Below are positions 56,260 through 63,927 of a stretch of DNA of 64,000 nucleotides, in pieces; position 1 is the first letter of the stretch; each line of letters opens with the position of its first letter. The translations under genes were made by a program, and so were the position numbers. The notes under the pieces were generated by a model that made no database searches, was not told the DNA's origin, and was given only the letters and a program-made list of their open reading frames with translations. Source of the stretch: a virus; the IMG/VR virus record IMGVR_UViG_3300020473_000024, positions 1-64,000 of that record, one strand, 5' to 3'.

Positions 56260-56792
56260 ACATCCTCCAATTTGAGTTTCTTAATAACCTCTTCTCTTTG
56301 CCAAGGCAGATACAAATTATACCAAGGCACTGAATATTGTTTAGCTAGTTGAACAGCTGTATTAGTTCCACCCTCTACTCCATCTTTAGTGGGAGGAGAC
56401 CAGCATATTAACACACGAGAAGGTGTTTGTAAATCATCTCCTAGCACTTGGTAGACATTACGAGCGTGAAACTTTAAAAAAGTTCCCTTTAAATTATCCC
56501 CTAAAGGGTGTACGCTCCTAGCAATATAGATAGCTTCTTCGTAGTTATCGAAAGTAGAAGGATCTACATGGAATCTATCTACACTGAAGCCATTAAAACC
56601 TACCCAAGGGAGGTAAGACCTAAAACTTTGCTCAGATATACCACCTTCTTCGAAAGCTAAGTCGCTCCCATCAGCGCTACCGCTTCTACCCTTATAGCCC
56701 CATCGAGCAAGCTGTACAGCTATCTTTGTTTGTAATTCCATGATCTCTGGTGGAGTTTTTCTACTGCCTACTCCAGTGTAAAATAAATCCAT
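56256..56792 (-). CDS. SLOG-family (DprA/LOG-like Rossmann) protein
   Basis: 178 residues from ATG 56792 (SD AGGAGG). LFYTGVGSRKTPPEIMELQ and YKGRSGSADGSDLAFEEGG are the first strand-loop and the G(S/A)xGxD loop of the SLOG/DprA-like fold; later VLICWSPPTKDGVEGGTNTAV is the typical GGT loop. SLOG domains bind nucleotides or ADP-ribose-type ligands. Its place as first gene of an NAD+-rebuilding operon suggests it binds or processes a related nucleotide. Confidence 0.75.
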   Translation of the reverse strand: MDLFYTGVGSRKTPPEIMELQTKIAVQLARWGYKGRSGSADGSDLAFEEGGISEQSFRSYLPWVGFNGFSVDRFHVDPSTFDNYEEAIYIARSVHPLGDNLKGTFLKFHARNVYQVLGDDLQTPSRVLICWSPPTKDGVEGGTNTAVQLAKQYSVPWYNLYLPWQREEVIKKLKLEDV

Positions 56793-56800
56793 ACCACCTC

Positions 56801-57391
56801 CTAAACTATCCACATCAACCTAGAGGTAAGCCCCATGTTATTCTGGTCAAATTCAAACCAGCTGTAGGCAACACTGTTTGCTGTCGGCTCTAAACTTATA
56901 TCACCACTTTCGTCAATAACCCCTTTAGGGCAACTGACTCTGAACCCGAACTGATACATGGACTTAAGATCCCACTCTTTAGAGTCAAATTTACTAGCCC
57001 TTCCATTACTCTCTATTGTGGTCATCCTATTAAACATAAGTAGATTTGAGCACAAGCTAAGGGCTTTGTCCACAAACTCTTTCGTTAGCTTAAAAGGTGG
57101 GTTAAAGATAATGCACTCAACATCCTCTGGTATATCTTCCAATTCCAGAAAATTCGTCACCTTATCCAGCTTACCTGTATAATCTACCAAATCATACCTG
57201 TACACTTTCTTCCCTTTACTCTCTAAGAAATCGGAGATAGCTCCCAGACCATCACAAGGGTCTAGAAAGACATCAAACTGGTCTATAACTGATCGGTATT
57301 GTTCGTAGAAGGATTCTAAAGCAACAGGAGGGGTGATATAAAGATCGTCCCCTCCTTTGCTCACATCCCTCTTTGTGTTAGGGCTTGCCAT
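56801..57391 (-). CDS. SAM-dependent methyltransferase (NPPF type)
   Basis: 196 residues. FLDPCDGLGAI is a SAM-binding motif I and IIFNPPFKL is the catalytic NPP(F/Y) motif of N6-adenine or N4-cytosine methyltransferases. No target-recognition domain is evident. With the D12 enzyme at 48694 it gives the phage two DNA methyltransferases. The SD (GGAGG) is unusually far upstream (12 bases). Confidence 0.75.
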   Translation of the reverse strand: MASPNTKRDVSKGGDDLYITPPVALESFYEQYRSVIDQFDVFLDPCDGLGAISDFLESKGKKVYRYDLVDYTGKLDKVTNFLELEDIPEDVECIIFNPPFKLTKEFVDKALSLCSNLLMFNRMTTIESNGRASKFDSKEWDLKSMYQFGFRVSCPKGVIDESGDISLEPTANSVAYSWFEFDQNNMGLTSRLMWIV

Positions 57392-57804
57392 TAGTGGAGC
57401 TGACCTCCTCCATTACCGTTAGGCGTGATGGCTTGCTCCAACTCTGCCAGAAGGTCATCAATAGGCGACTTAATAGCCTCCACTTGAGCGTTAGCTTCAG
57501 ATGTTAAATCAATAGCGTAGTCAAGCTTCTTCGCAGGATCAGTAAGATCTAGCGCGAGTGTGCAGTTAATTACAACAACACCCTCCTCCACATCTTCTTC
57601 AATAACATCGAAAATGAAGTGAATACCCCGAAAGTAAGGCAAGCTCTCACTTTGTTGAAGAGTGTCTTTAGCTACGCTTTCAACCACCTCGGTGAGTTCA
57701 GAGAAGCTCACAGGGCGCTGTGACTCAGTGCGGTTGGAGTTGATTACTTCAACAGCCTTCTGGACTGAACGGCGATCATATACTACTAAAAATTTCTTAA
57801 ACAT
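57391..57804 (-). CDS. Hypothetical protein, 137 aa
   Basis: Mixed soluble protein; N-terminal VVYDRRSVQKAVEVIN segment, beta middle (HFIFDVIEEDVEEGVVVINCTL), acidic helical C-terminus ending NGNGGGQLH. ATG is 9 bases after the PNK stop. Overlaps the methyltransferase by one base. Unknown. Confidence 0.5.
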   Translation of the reverse strand: MFKKFLVVYDRRSVQKAVEVINSNRTESQRPVSFSELTEVVESVAKDTLQQSESLPYFRGIHFIFDVIEEDVEEGVVVINCTLALDLTDPAKKLDYAIDLTSEANAQVEAIKSPIDDLLAELEQAITPNGNGGGQLH

Positions 57805-57813
57805 AATATCTCC

Positions 57814-58758
57814 TTAAAATTCTACGTTATATTTACCTACTTGGATAATATTCGGGATATCCAATAAATCCCACATGCGAACAACCTGAGGTCGATCATC
57901 AAACAAAGCAATAACATTATACTTGCCACGAACTTGGTTGTCAAATAATTCATACTTAATAATGTCATCTTTTCGACTGTCTTTGGGAGATCGTTGGTAA
58001 AGATCCCATTTAATACCCAGCCGAGCTAAATCGTCTGTGATAATGTTGTCCTCAATCCACTGTGCAGAGGAATCGTAGCAGACTCCATCCCTGCCAGAAA
58101 AGAATGTAATATGTCCCGTCTTAAGTGCTAGAGCACTCACCATATCGATGACCTCTTGGCGGGGCTTATCTAAATGAACTTTATCCCAATCAAAAGGTTT
58201 CCGAACACCAGTCATATCCGCAACAGTGCCATCTAAGTCCACGATGATAGTATCCTCTAGGAATAGACAATCTTCGTAGGGCTTGATTTTATTTCCACCA
58301 ATAGTACCAAATTGTTGCATAAAACGCTTGTATTGACTCCAAAGAAGACTTTCTGGTAAACCGCCCTCACGCTGTGCATTCCGTTTGACAAGTGTTTCCC
58401 AGCTTTCTTGGAAATATTTATACTCCACTTCATAGCCGTTCTCTTCAGCCCAACTCTCCCATTTACCTCGGATGGCTGGGCTGAGGTTCGTGTCAGAAAT
58501 AATAATGTTATGCTGTAGTACAGAGGCATCAAAAGCCTTTTGATCGACCACTTTTGTAACACGTTTTTCATTACTATTGTTGAACTTGTACTTTGTCCAA
58601 TCCCGAACACCATTGTTAAACAAAGCAAAGCGAATATCATCACGGTTGAGATTGACCCACTTAGGGTCTCCTTGCAGGGCTTGTTCTAAGATATACTCTT
58701 CAGCCCATTTTGTCTTACCAGAGCTGGACGCTCCTACAGTCATAATTAATTTAAGCAT
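57814..58758 (-). CDS. pseT: Polynucleotide kinase-3'-phosphatase (T4 PseT-like)
   Basis: 314 residues with both T4 Pnkp domains. Kinase: Walker A GASSSGKT (9-16) and a DTNLSP lid region. Phosphatase: HAD motif DLDGTVAD (~174-181), FFSGRDG, and a final DDRP motif. It would heal 5'-OH and 2',3'-cyclic phosphate ends for the ligase encoded upstream; the two genes overlap as TAATG. T4 Pnkp is 301 residues. Confidence 0.92.
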   Translation of the reverse strand: MLKLIMTVGASSSGKTKWAEEYILEQALQGDPKWVNLNRDDIRFALFNNGVRDWTKYKFNNSNEKRVTKVVDQKAFDASVLQHNIIISDTNLSPAIRGKWESWAEENGYEVEYKYFQESWETLVKRNAQREGGLPESLLWSQYKRFMQQFGTIGGNKIKPYEDCLFLEDTIIVDLDGTVADMTGVRKPFDWDKVHLDKPRQEVIDMVSALALKTGHITFFSGRDGVCYDSSAQWIEDNIITDDLARLGIKWDLYQRSPKDSRKDDIIKYELFDNQVRGKYNVIALFDDRPQVVRMWDLLDIPNIIQVGKYNVEF

Positions 58759-60053
58759 TAACTAGAATCCTCCATATCAACGTTGTTTTCTCTATAAATG
58801 CCCTCCAAAATTTTAAAAGGGATAGACTTATTCTTATAGAACTTCGGCACTAACGTCTCTCCATCTACACGAATCACAACACCCTCGCTAATGTGGGATG
58901 GGTCTCGATAGTCCTCACAAAGGTTATCTTCACGCTCTGTTAATACGTCTACCACATTCATTAAACTGTCAGAGTCTCCTCGGTAAACAAAAGGCTCTAC
59001 TAGATCAAGAGTAGATTCAATACCACGGTCTTCACACCAACGTTTGAATTGACTTTGTGTTAAATCAATTTCTGTGCCATCGATGGACGTGATTGTCACA
59101 CGATAAGCATAAAACTTATACTCATCTGGGAGGCAGTTATAAGTGTAAGTAATCTCTTTACCATACTTCTTAGTGAACTGCTTATCCTTTAGTTTAGTTA
59201 CGTCATGCGTACCCATAATAGGTTTACCATTAGCAAAGCCTACAATCTCTCCATACACAGTAACACCTCGGTTAAGGAAGGGTTTTAGTTGCTCTAAAAT
59301 CTCAAAGCGGAAGCCTTCATTACCGTGAAATCCTTCTTTATCTTTTTGAGAATTTTTAAGAACAACCCTGCGTGTCCCTGCTACATAATCCCACTCCTGA
59401 GTCTCGAAAATAGGAACAACCTTATTTACAAGACGTTTCCACCAAGGTAATTCTTTCTCAACTAAGGTGTGGCTATAACGAGCCGATGTTCCATGACCTT
59501 TTGCTTGAATACTAATAATAGAGCCAGCTGGAATGCGATCAACATGATACTTGAATTGATCAGTATCAACGTGTTGATGAAATAAAGGTGTTTCTTGCTT
59601 CTTACGCGCTTTTGTCCTTTGATTTGCTTGGGCTTTTTTAGTGCGAGGGTTGATATACTTCTGAGCAATAGGCACTCCATTTAGTTCTTCAAACATCATG
59701 CCTAACTCTAACTTACTGATATCATACCCTGTAAAATGGAAGGACTCTAACCCAGCAAAGTAACCACACGACTTAACACCTAAGAAAGGTTGTGCGCGTA
59801 CCCTGCGGTTATCTTCAAAGAATCCCTTAGCCTTTGGGTTTTTGTTGTTTTCACTGTTACGATACAGCCCATTATCACTAACATAATCGTGAGATAGTTG
59901 AGTCTCAGCTGGGAAGTACACACCTAAGTCTCCCTCTTTAGCTGTCTTGGATACGATAACAGGCTCACCAAGTACATAAGCTACTTGGATGTTATCTGCT
60001 TTTTCAATCTGTTCTGTTTTTGCAATCTTAGCAATAATACCACAGTAGTTCAT
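58758..60053 (-). CDS. RNA ligase (Rnl5/DraRnl-like, with N-terminal OB domain)
   Basis: 431 residues from ATG 60053 (SD AGGAGG). Nucleotidyl motif I is AKGHGTS (Lys185); motif III GEIVGF, motif IV EGVVIR, motif V KFYKNK follow. The N-terminal ~110 residues (GVYFPAETQLS...GVKSCGYFAGLE) match the OB-like domain of the DRB0094 family of RNA-repair ligases. It is paired with Pnkp, so the two can heal and seal broken RNA. It is the first gene after the terminator/promoter element at 60083. Confidence 0.88.
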   Translation of the reverse strand: MNYCGIIAKIAKTEQIEKADNIQVAYVLGEPVIVSKTAKEGDLGVYFPAETQLSHDYVSDNGLYRNSENNKNPKAKGFFEDNRRVRAQPFLGVKSCGYFAGLESFHFTGYDISKLELGMMFEELNGVPIAQKYINPRTKKAQANQRTKARKKQETPLFHQHVDTDQFKYHVDRIPAGSIISIQAKGHGTSARYSHTLVEKELPWWKRLVNKVVPIFETQEWDYVAGTRRVVLKNSQKDKEGFHGNEGFRFEILEQLKPFLNRGVTVYGEIVGFANGKPIMGTHDVTKLKDKQFTKKYGKEITYTYNCLPDEYKFYAYRVTITSIDGTEIDLTQSQFKRWCEDRGIESTLDLVEPFVYRGDSDSLMNVVDVLTEREDNLCEDYRDPSHISEGVVIRVDGETLVPKFYKNKSIPFKILEGIYRENNVDMEDSS

Positions 60054-60077
60054 TAAAATACCTCCTAAATTTAGACA

Positions 60078-60127
60078 ATAAAAAGCCATGTACCCAAAAG
60101 GATACACGGCTTAACTAGGATTGTCAA
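60078..60127 (-). promoter_or_regulatory. Composite terminator/promoter element (copy B)
   Basis: Minus strand: TTGACA (60122-60127, overlapping the clpP-like stop), 17 bases, TATCCT (60099-60104); a 10-bp hairpin (60083-60092 with 60103-60112) and a T run. The hairpin sequence closely matches copy A at 17393-17424, including the bases around the loop and the flanking ATTGTCT. Confidence 0.75.
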
Positions 60128-60729
60128 CTATTATTTTCTTTTAATTCCTCAGAATCAGATTCTTCTAAGGAGTTCAGCTTATTACGCTTCTCAAGCCTTT
60201 CAACGATTTCCTCAGCGTCCATCCACATATCATGTCCATCTAACACTTTGTCAATCTCTTCTAGTGTTAAAAAGTTATGGTAGTAGTCAAGGTAGCATTT
60301 ACGTAAGTGTTTACGAGAGAAGTCTACTTGTTTATTTAGTTTAGCGCTACTATCTAAGACTCCATAAGTGCTCTCATGTATCATAAGAGAGCTATTAGGG
60401 GCTATAACATGCTGATCTGCCTGTAAGAATAAAGCCCCTGCCGCAGAATAAGCATTACCTTCTAAATATCCTACTGTGGTTGCCTCTGTACCCCGTATGT
60501 TATTAATTAATTGGATAAGAGTATCTAAACGACCTCCTCCAGAGTTGATGTGCATCTTAATAACATCGTTAGGGGTGGCATTTCGATAAATAGTGAAGTC
60601 TTCTCTGTATTCAGAAGGACTTCCTATATCCCCGTCATACTCAACACTGTAAAGGAAAGCATAAGGCGTTTTATTGATTCTTTTAGCCTCTTGTACGCCT
60701 AAGGATAAAATATCCTCCAATTCTTCCAT
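60124..60729 (-). CDS. ClpP-like serine protease
   Basis: 201 residues. The active serine is S95 (GNAYSAAG) and histidine H118 (LMIHEST), with the ClpP-fold INSGGGRLDT loop. It is a ClpP/S14-type protease; in phages such enzymes often act in head maturation, but here it lies in the early right-hand operon with PhoH and RNA-repair genes, so it may modify host proteolysis instead. Confidence 0.85.
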   Translation of the reverse strand: MEELEDILSLGVQEAKRINKTPYAFLYSVEYDGDIGSPSEYREDFTIYRNATPNDVIKMHINSGGGRLDTLIQLINNIRGTEATTVGYLEGNAYSAAGALFLQADQHVIAPNSSLMIHESTYGVLDSSAKLNKQVDFSRKHLRKCYLDYYHNFLTLEEIDKVLDGHDMWMDAEEIVERLEKRNKLNSLEESDSEELKENNS

Positions 60730-61487
60730 CAGTCCTCCATATAAATATCTGTTATAAACTTAGATAAATCACTACGCATGTTATGACTACTATCCATTTC
60801 AATATAACCCACTGTGTCTCTATATTTACTGAACCTCACACCGTGGTCTTCGTAAGTCACCCTATGCACTAAGTCAGCAAGACCATCTTTTCTGTGTGAT
60901 ACTGAGTACCTTTGTCGAGAATCACCAACAACAACAACCTTACTACCAACACCAGCCCTTTCCATACATAGCTTGAGAGTTTGAGGAGACATTGTTTGTG
61001 CCTCTTCGATTATAATAAGTGTGTCATCTATCGTGCTACCTAAGAGGTAGTTCGGGACGTCTATTACTATGTTAAAGTTAGACATATCATTTTCCAACTT
61101 GTTTGCTGGCATAAACTGAAGGAACAGTTTTTTCATACTTTCAATATGAGCTGTAAGTTTATCTTTTTTATCCCCTGACAAGAACCCAATCTTATCGTCC
61201 CCAGCTTCGGTAGGGTTCTTAATAAGCATCACCTTTCTATAAACCCCTTCCTTATAATCACACAGGGCTTTATAGATAACCGTACTACTTTTACCACAAC
61301 CACTAGGGGCATTAACTATAACAAGCTCTTTATCATTGATAGCTTCCACAATATCTTGTTGCCGACCTTCAGGGCAATACCAAGATAAATCCCAACCTGT
61401 GTTCTTACTTAAGTCTCTCAACTGACCCTCTGCCTCTTTTCTCTTTTGAGTTCTTTTCCTATTTCTACCACCGCTAGGTTTACCCAT
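60729..61487 (-). CDS. phoH: PhoH-like ATPase
   Basis: 252 residues. Walker A APSGCGKSS (~60-68), Walker B LIIIEEAQTM, and VVVGDSRQRY fit the PhoH P-loop family. PhoH proteins are linked to phosphate starvation and RNA metabolism; bacterial PhoH2 is an RNA helicase/RNase fused to a PIN domain, which is absent here. Common in large phages. Coupled to the ClpP-like gene by a one-base overlap. Confidence 0.85.
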   Translation of the reverse strand: MGKPSGGRNRKRTQKRKEAEGQLRDLSKNTGWDLSWYCPEGRQQDIVEAINDKELVIVNAPSGCGKSSTVIYKALCDYKEGVYRKVMLIKNPTEAGDDKIGFLSGDKKDKLTAHIESMKKLFLQFMPANKLENDMSNFNIVIDVPNYLLGSTIDDTLIIIEEAQTMSPQTLKLCMERAGVGSKVVVVGDSRQRYSVSHRKDGLADLVHRVTYEDHGVRFSKYRDTVGYIEMDSSHNMRSDLSKFITDIYMED

Positions 61488-61494
61488 AAGTCTC

Positions 61495-62070
61495 CTAAAT
61501 ATCTAAGAAAGTAGTGCGTTTACGCAACCAACCATATAAGAAGTGTTCATTTTTCTGATTATCTTCTACCAGACTTAAATAATACTCACCCTGTACAGAG
61601 TTTAACAGGTTAAATAAGATCTTCTCTCCTTCTTGGCTACCTCTTGATTCCAAGAAGTAAGTAAGGGATGCTTTTGTTCGACTCCCCATAACACCATCTA
61701 CAACAATATCGGGATAGTCTCTCTCCTGTCTGTTAAGACCATTTAAACACCTTTGGAGCATCTTAACAGCTGTAGGTGTCCCACAGTTAACCCCAGTATC
61801 AAATACTTCTTTAGTAATAAGTCGAGAGTGAGGGAGGAGTAGGTCGAGATTAGGTTTATAAAAATAAACAGATACATAAATATCTCTAGCTGTAGATAAA
61901 GGCAAATCTTTCATACGCCCTGTGTAACCATACTGCCTTGCGGTTCTTTCGGTTATACCATACTTCGTAGCCCCTCCTGAATCTAAGGGGTCATTAGAAT
62001 ACAAGCCCTCTTTGTCGATAGTTTCATTTACGAAAAGTTGGACAAACTTAGGGGAACTTTTATAAGACAT
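61495..62070 (-). CDS. GH108 endolysin (muramidase) with PG-binding domain
   Basis: 191 residues from ATG 62070 (SD AGGAG). KEGLYSNDPLDSGGATKYGIT carries the catalytic Glu21 of glycosyl hydrolase 108; the C-terminal half (VVDGVMGSRTKASL..) matches the peptidoglycan-binding-3 domain. No signal peptide, so it needs a holin. It is 55 kb from the spanins and possible holins at 5-6.9 kb. The open frame extends upstream into tRNA-Lys but the SD fixes the start. Confidence 0.88.
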   Translation of the reverse strand: MSYKSSPKFVQLFVNETIDKEGLYSNDPLDSGGATKYGITERTARQYGYTGRMKDLPLSTARDIYVSVYFYKPNLDLLLPHSRLITKEVFDTGVNCGTPTAVKMLQRCLNGLNRQERDYPDIVVDGVMGSRTKASLTYFLESRGSQEGEKILFNLLNSVQGEYYLSLVEDNQKNEHFLYGWLRKRTTFLDI

Positions 62071-62116
62071 ATCTTCTCCTGTGAGGTGGATTATACCAGT
62101 ATAAGTATAAGAAGAG

Positions 62117-62193
62117 TGGTGGGTCGAGAGGGATTTGAACCCCCGATCCACTCGTTAAAAGCGAGTTGCCTTACCAGACTTGGCTATCGACCC
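62117..62193 (-). tRNA. tRNA-Lys (UUU)
   Basis: 77 bases with encoded CCA. Acceptor GGGTCGA/TCGACCC, anticodon loop CTTTTAA (anticodon TTT), T loop TTCAAAT. tRNA-Lys(UUU) is the target of PrrC and PARIS-type anticodon nucleases, so a phage copy could restore translation. Confidence 0.95.
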
Positions 62194-62198
62194 TGATT

Positions 62199-62273
62199 TG
62201 GAGCTTGCTGGGGGTTACGATCCCCCGACCTCTGCTTGGAAGGCAGATATTTTACCAATTAAACTAAGCAAGC
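62199..62273 (-). tRNA. tRNA-Gly (UCC)
   Basis: 75 bases with CCA. Acceptor GCTTGCT/AGCAAGC, anticodon loop CTTCCAA (TCC). The T loop is ATCGTAA: positions 54 and 58 are A and T instead of the usual T and A. Confidence 0.9.
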
Positions 62274-62278
62274 CAATG

Positions 62279-62355
62279 TGGTGCGCCAAGGCGGTTATGA
62301 TCCGCTCCTACTCCTAGTTATGAGCTAGTTGCTTTCCCGATTAAGCTATTGGCGC
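62279..62355 (-). tRNA. tRNA-Met or tRNA-Ile2 (CAU)
   Basis: 77 bases with CCA. Acceptor GCGCCAA/TTGGCGC, anticodon loop CTCATAA. No initiator features (no C1:A72, no three G-C pairs), so it is elongator Met or, if lysidine-modified, Ile(AUA). T loop ATCATAA with the same A54/T58 swap; one mismatch (A-G) closes the anticodon stem. Confidence 0.88.
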
Positions 62356-62360
62356 GAAAA

Positions 62361-62436
62361 TGGTAGTGGTGGCAGGAATCGAACCTGCGACACGTAGATT
62401 ATCGGTCTACTGTTCTACCAGCTGAACTACACCACT
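62361..62436 (-). tRNA. tRNA-Ile (GAU)
   Basis: 76 bases with CCA. Acceptor AGTGGTG/CACCACT, anticodon loop CCGATAA (GAT), T loop TTCGATT. Confidence 0.95.
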
Positions 62437-62440
62437 GGAT

Positions 62441-62517
62441 TGGCTGAGGTGGAGGGATTCGAACCCCCGACCATCTGCTTAGAAGGCAGATGCTCTATCC
62501 AACTGAGCTACACCCCA
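62441..62517 (-). tRNA. tRNA-Arg (UCU)
   Basis: 77 bases with CCA. Acceptor TGGGGTG/CACCTCA (one G-T pair), anticodon loop CTTCTAA (TCT), T loop TTCGAAT. Its first base is directly after the stop codon of the Ro-like gene. Confidence 0.95.
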
Positions 62518-63927
62518 TTAAACTAAAAATACTGGATCATACCGAGAATCTAGAACAGTTTCGTACATGATATCCAAAGGACTCACCACCTTAGAAGATA
62601 ACACTGATCTCATAATAGATGGGCTAAATCCACTTACTAAAGCTGTACCATTATCTTGCTTCTGGACAGGGTAGTTCTCTTGTCGAGAGCAGACATTCCA
62701 GAAAATTAAGTCAGGTCTTTTATAACCAGCTTTCTCAAACATCTTATCAATAGTGGCGAAGTTAGTCATCCCACCACAAGCACAATCAAATTCCATGTCA
62801 CTGATGATCATAATCTTATTAGGAAGTTCACTTTGGTCTAAACCATGCTTTACAGCCGATTCCAGTACAAGTTGAAATACAGCGATCAAGTTTGTATTGA
62901 AACCCCAATCCGAGTTGTATAGAGATCGAAGTTTACTATATAGCTTATCTCCTTTAACATTCTGTAAAGAAGGTCTTTCAGAGAAAGTAATAAACTTATT
63001 GTTAAACTTACCTTCGATACGTTCTGATAGATAAAGACCTAAGCTAACAGCAACATCCATAGCCGTTGTACTACCACTAACTTTGATGTGCATACTCCCA
63101 GAGGTGTCAACCACAGGAAGAATGCTAAAACTCTCTCCTTCAAAGTAATCTGGAAGGGCTTCCCACTGTTCGTTCGCGGCTGTTGTATTACCACCTTCTC
63201 GCATACTTTTAATAATATCGTAAGGATATACCGCCCCAGCGTTAATCTTAGCCTCACCTTTACTAAGCTTATCTAAGTAGCTTCTGTAACGATTCTCATC
63301 ATTACGTAAGAAAGATTTTTGATATCGAGCCGAAGCTACTGAAGGTACATGCTCATAGTTGATCTTGTCAAACTCTTTAGCACACATTTTTTGTTCCACA
63401 GTATCGCTCAAGCTAGACAGCATCTTACGGTACTCTTTTGAGCGAAGCCCCATGTGTTTACGTAGCAGTACAGCATAATCTCGTTTAGCTGACTTCTCAC
63501 GAGGACACCATTTAGCGGCTAGCGCACTACCTTCTTTAAGCTTTGAGGCATAAAAAGAAAGCATAGCCTCTTCTAAATCCGTACCAACAAACGTAAACAG
63601 ATTATCATAGCGAGTCAACTCAACAACCTTGTCAAAAAGTTCTGTAGTGTTAAGGTCTTCTGTCAACTCTGGTAGAAGTTTAACAAGGTCTTTAAAAATT
63701 TGTCTTTCACCAGCTCCTTGGCGCACATCACCAGCCCATAAAAGAATACGGGTGGCTAATCCTTTATCCTCATTCCAAGCTCGTACAAACTTGTGATCGA
63801 TATTCTTACCGCGAGAAGCCCCGATAGTAGCGAATAGATCTAAATTAGCGTCTAAGCTCGAAGAATTAGTGATAGCCCCGTTTTCAGTACGAGACATACC
63901 TGTTTGCATAGCATCAAATAATTCCAT
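62518..63927 (-). CDS. Ro60/TROVE-family RNA-binding protein
   Basis: 469 residues from ATG 63927, chosen because AGGAGG lies 4 bases upstream; an in-frame ATG at 63990 would add 21 residues. The N-terminal TROVE HEAT-repeat region (ANLDLFATIGASRG, WAGDVRQGAGERQIFKDL, MSFYASKL..AAKWCPREKS) is followed by a vWA domain with the MIDAS motif DTSGSM and a later ISDMEFD. Ro proteins bind misfolded RNA and Y RNAs, some of which mimic tRNA. The stop codon touches tRNA-Arg, so the mRNA and tRNA array share one transcript. Confidence 0.92.
   Translation of the reverse strand: MELFDAMQTGMSRTENGAITNSSSLDANLDLFATIGASRGKNIDHKFVRAWNEDKGLATRILLWAGDVRQGAGERQIFKDLVKLLPELTEDLNTTELFDKVVELTRYDNLFTFVGTDLEEAMLSFYASKLKEGSALAAKWCPREKSAKRDYAVLLRKHMGLRSKEYRKMLSSLSDTVEQKMCAKEFDKINYEHVPSVASARYQKSFLRNDENRYRSYLDKLSKGEAKINAGAVYPYDIIKSMREGGNTTAANEQWEALPDYFEGESFSILPVVDTSGSMHIKVSGSTTAMDVAVSLGLYLSERIEGKFNNKFITFSERPSLQNVKGDKLYSKLRSLYNSDWGFNTNLIAVFQLVLESAVKHGLDQSELPNKIMIISDMEFDCACGGMTNFATIDKMFEKAGYKRPDLIFWNVCSRQENYPVQKQDNGTALVSGFSPSIMRSVLSSKVVSPLDIMYETVLDSRYDPVFLV

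Noticed and set aside
62279-62355. CAU tRNA as an initiator tRNA
   Set aside because: It lacks the C1:A72 mismatch and the three G-C pairs of initiator tRNAs.
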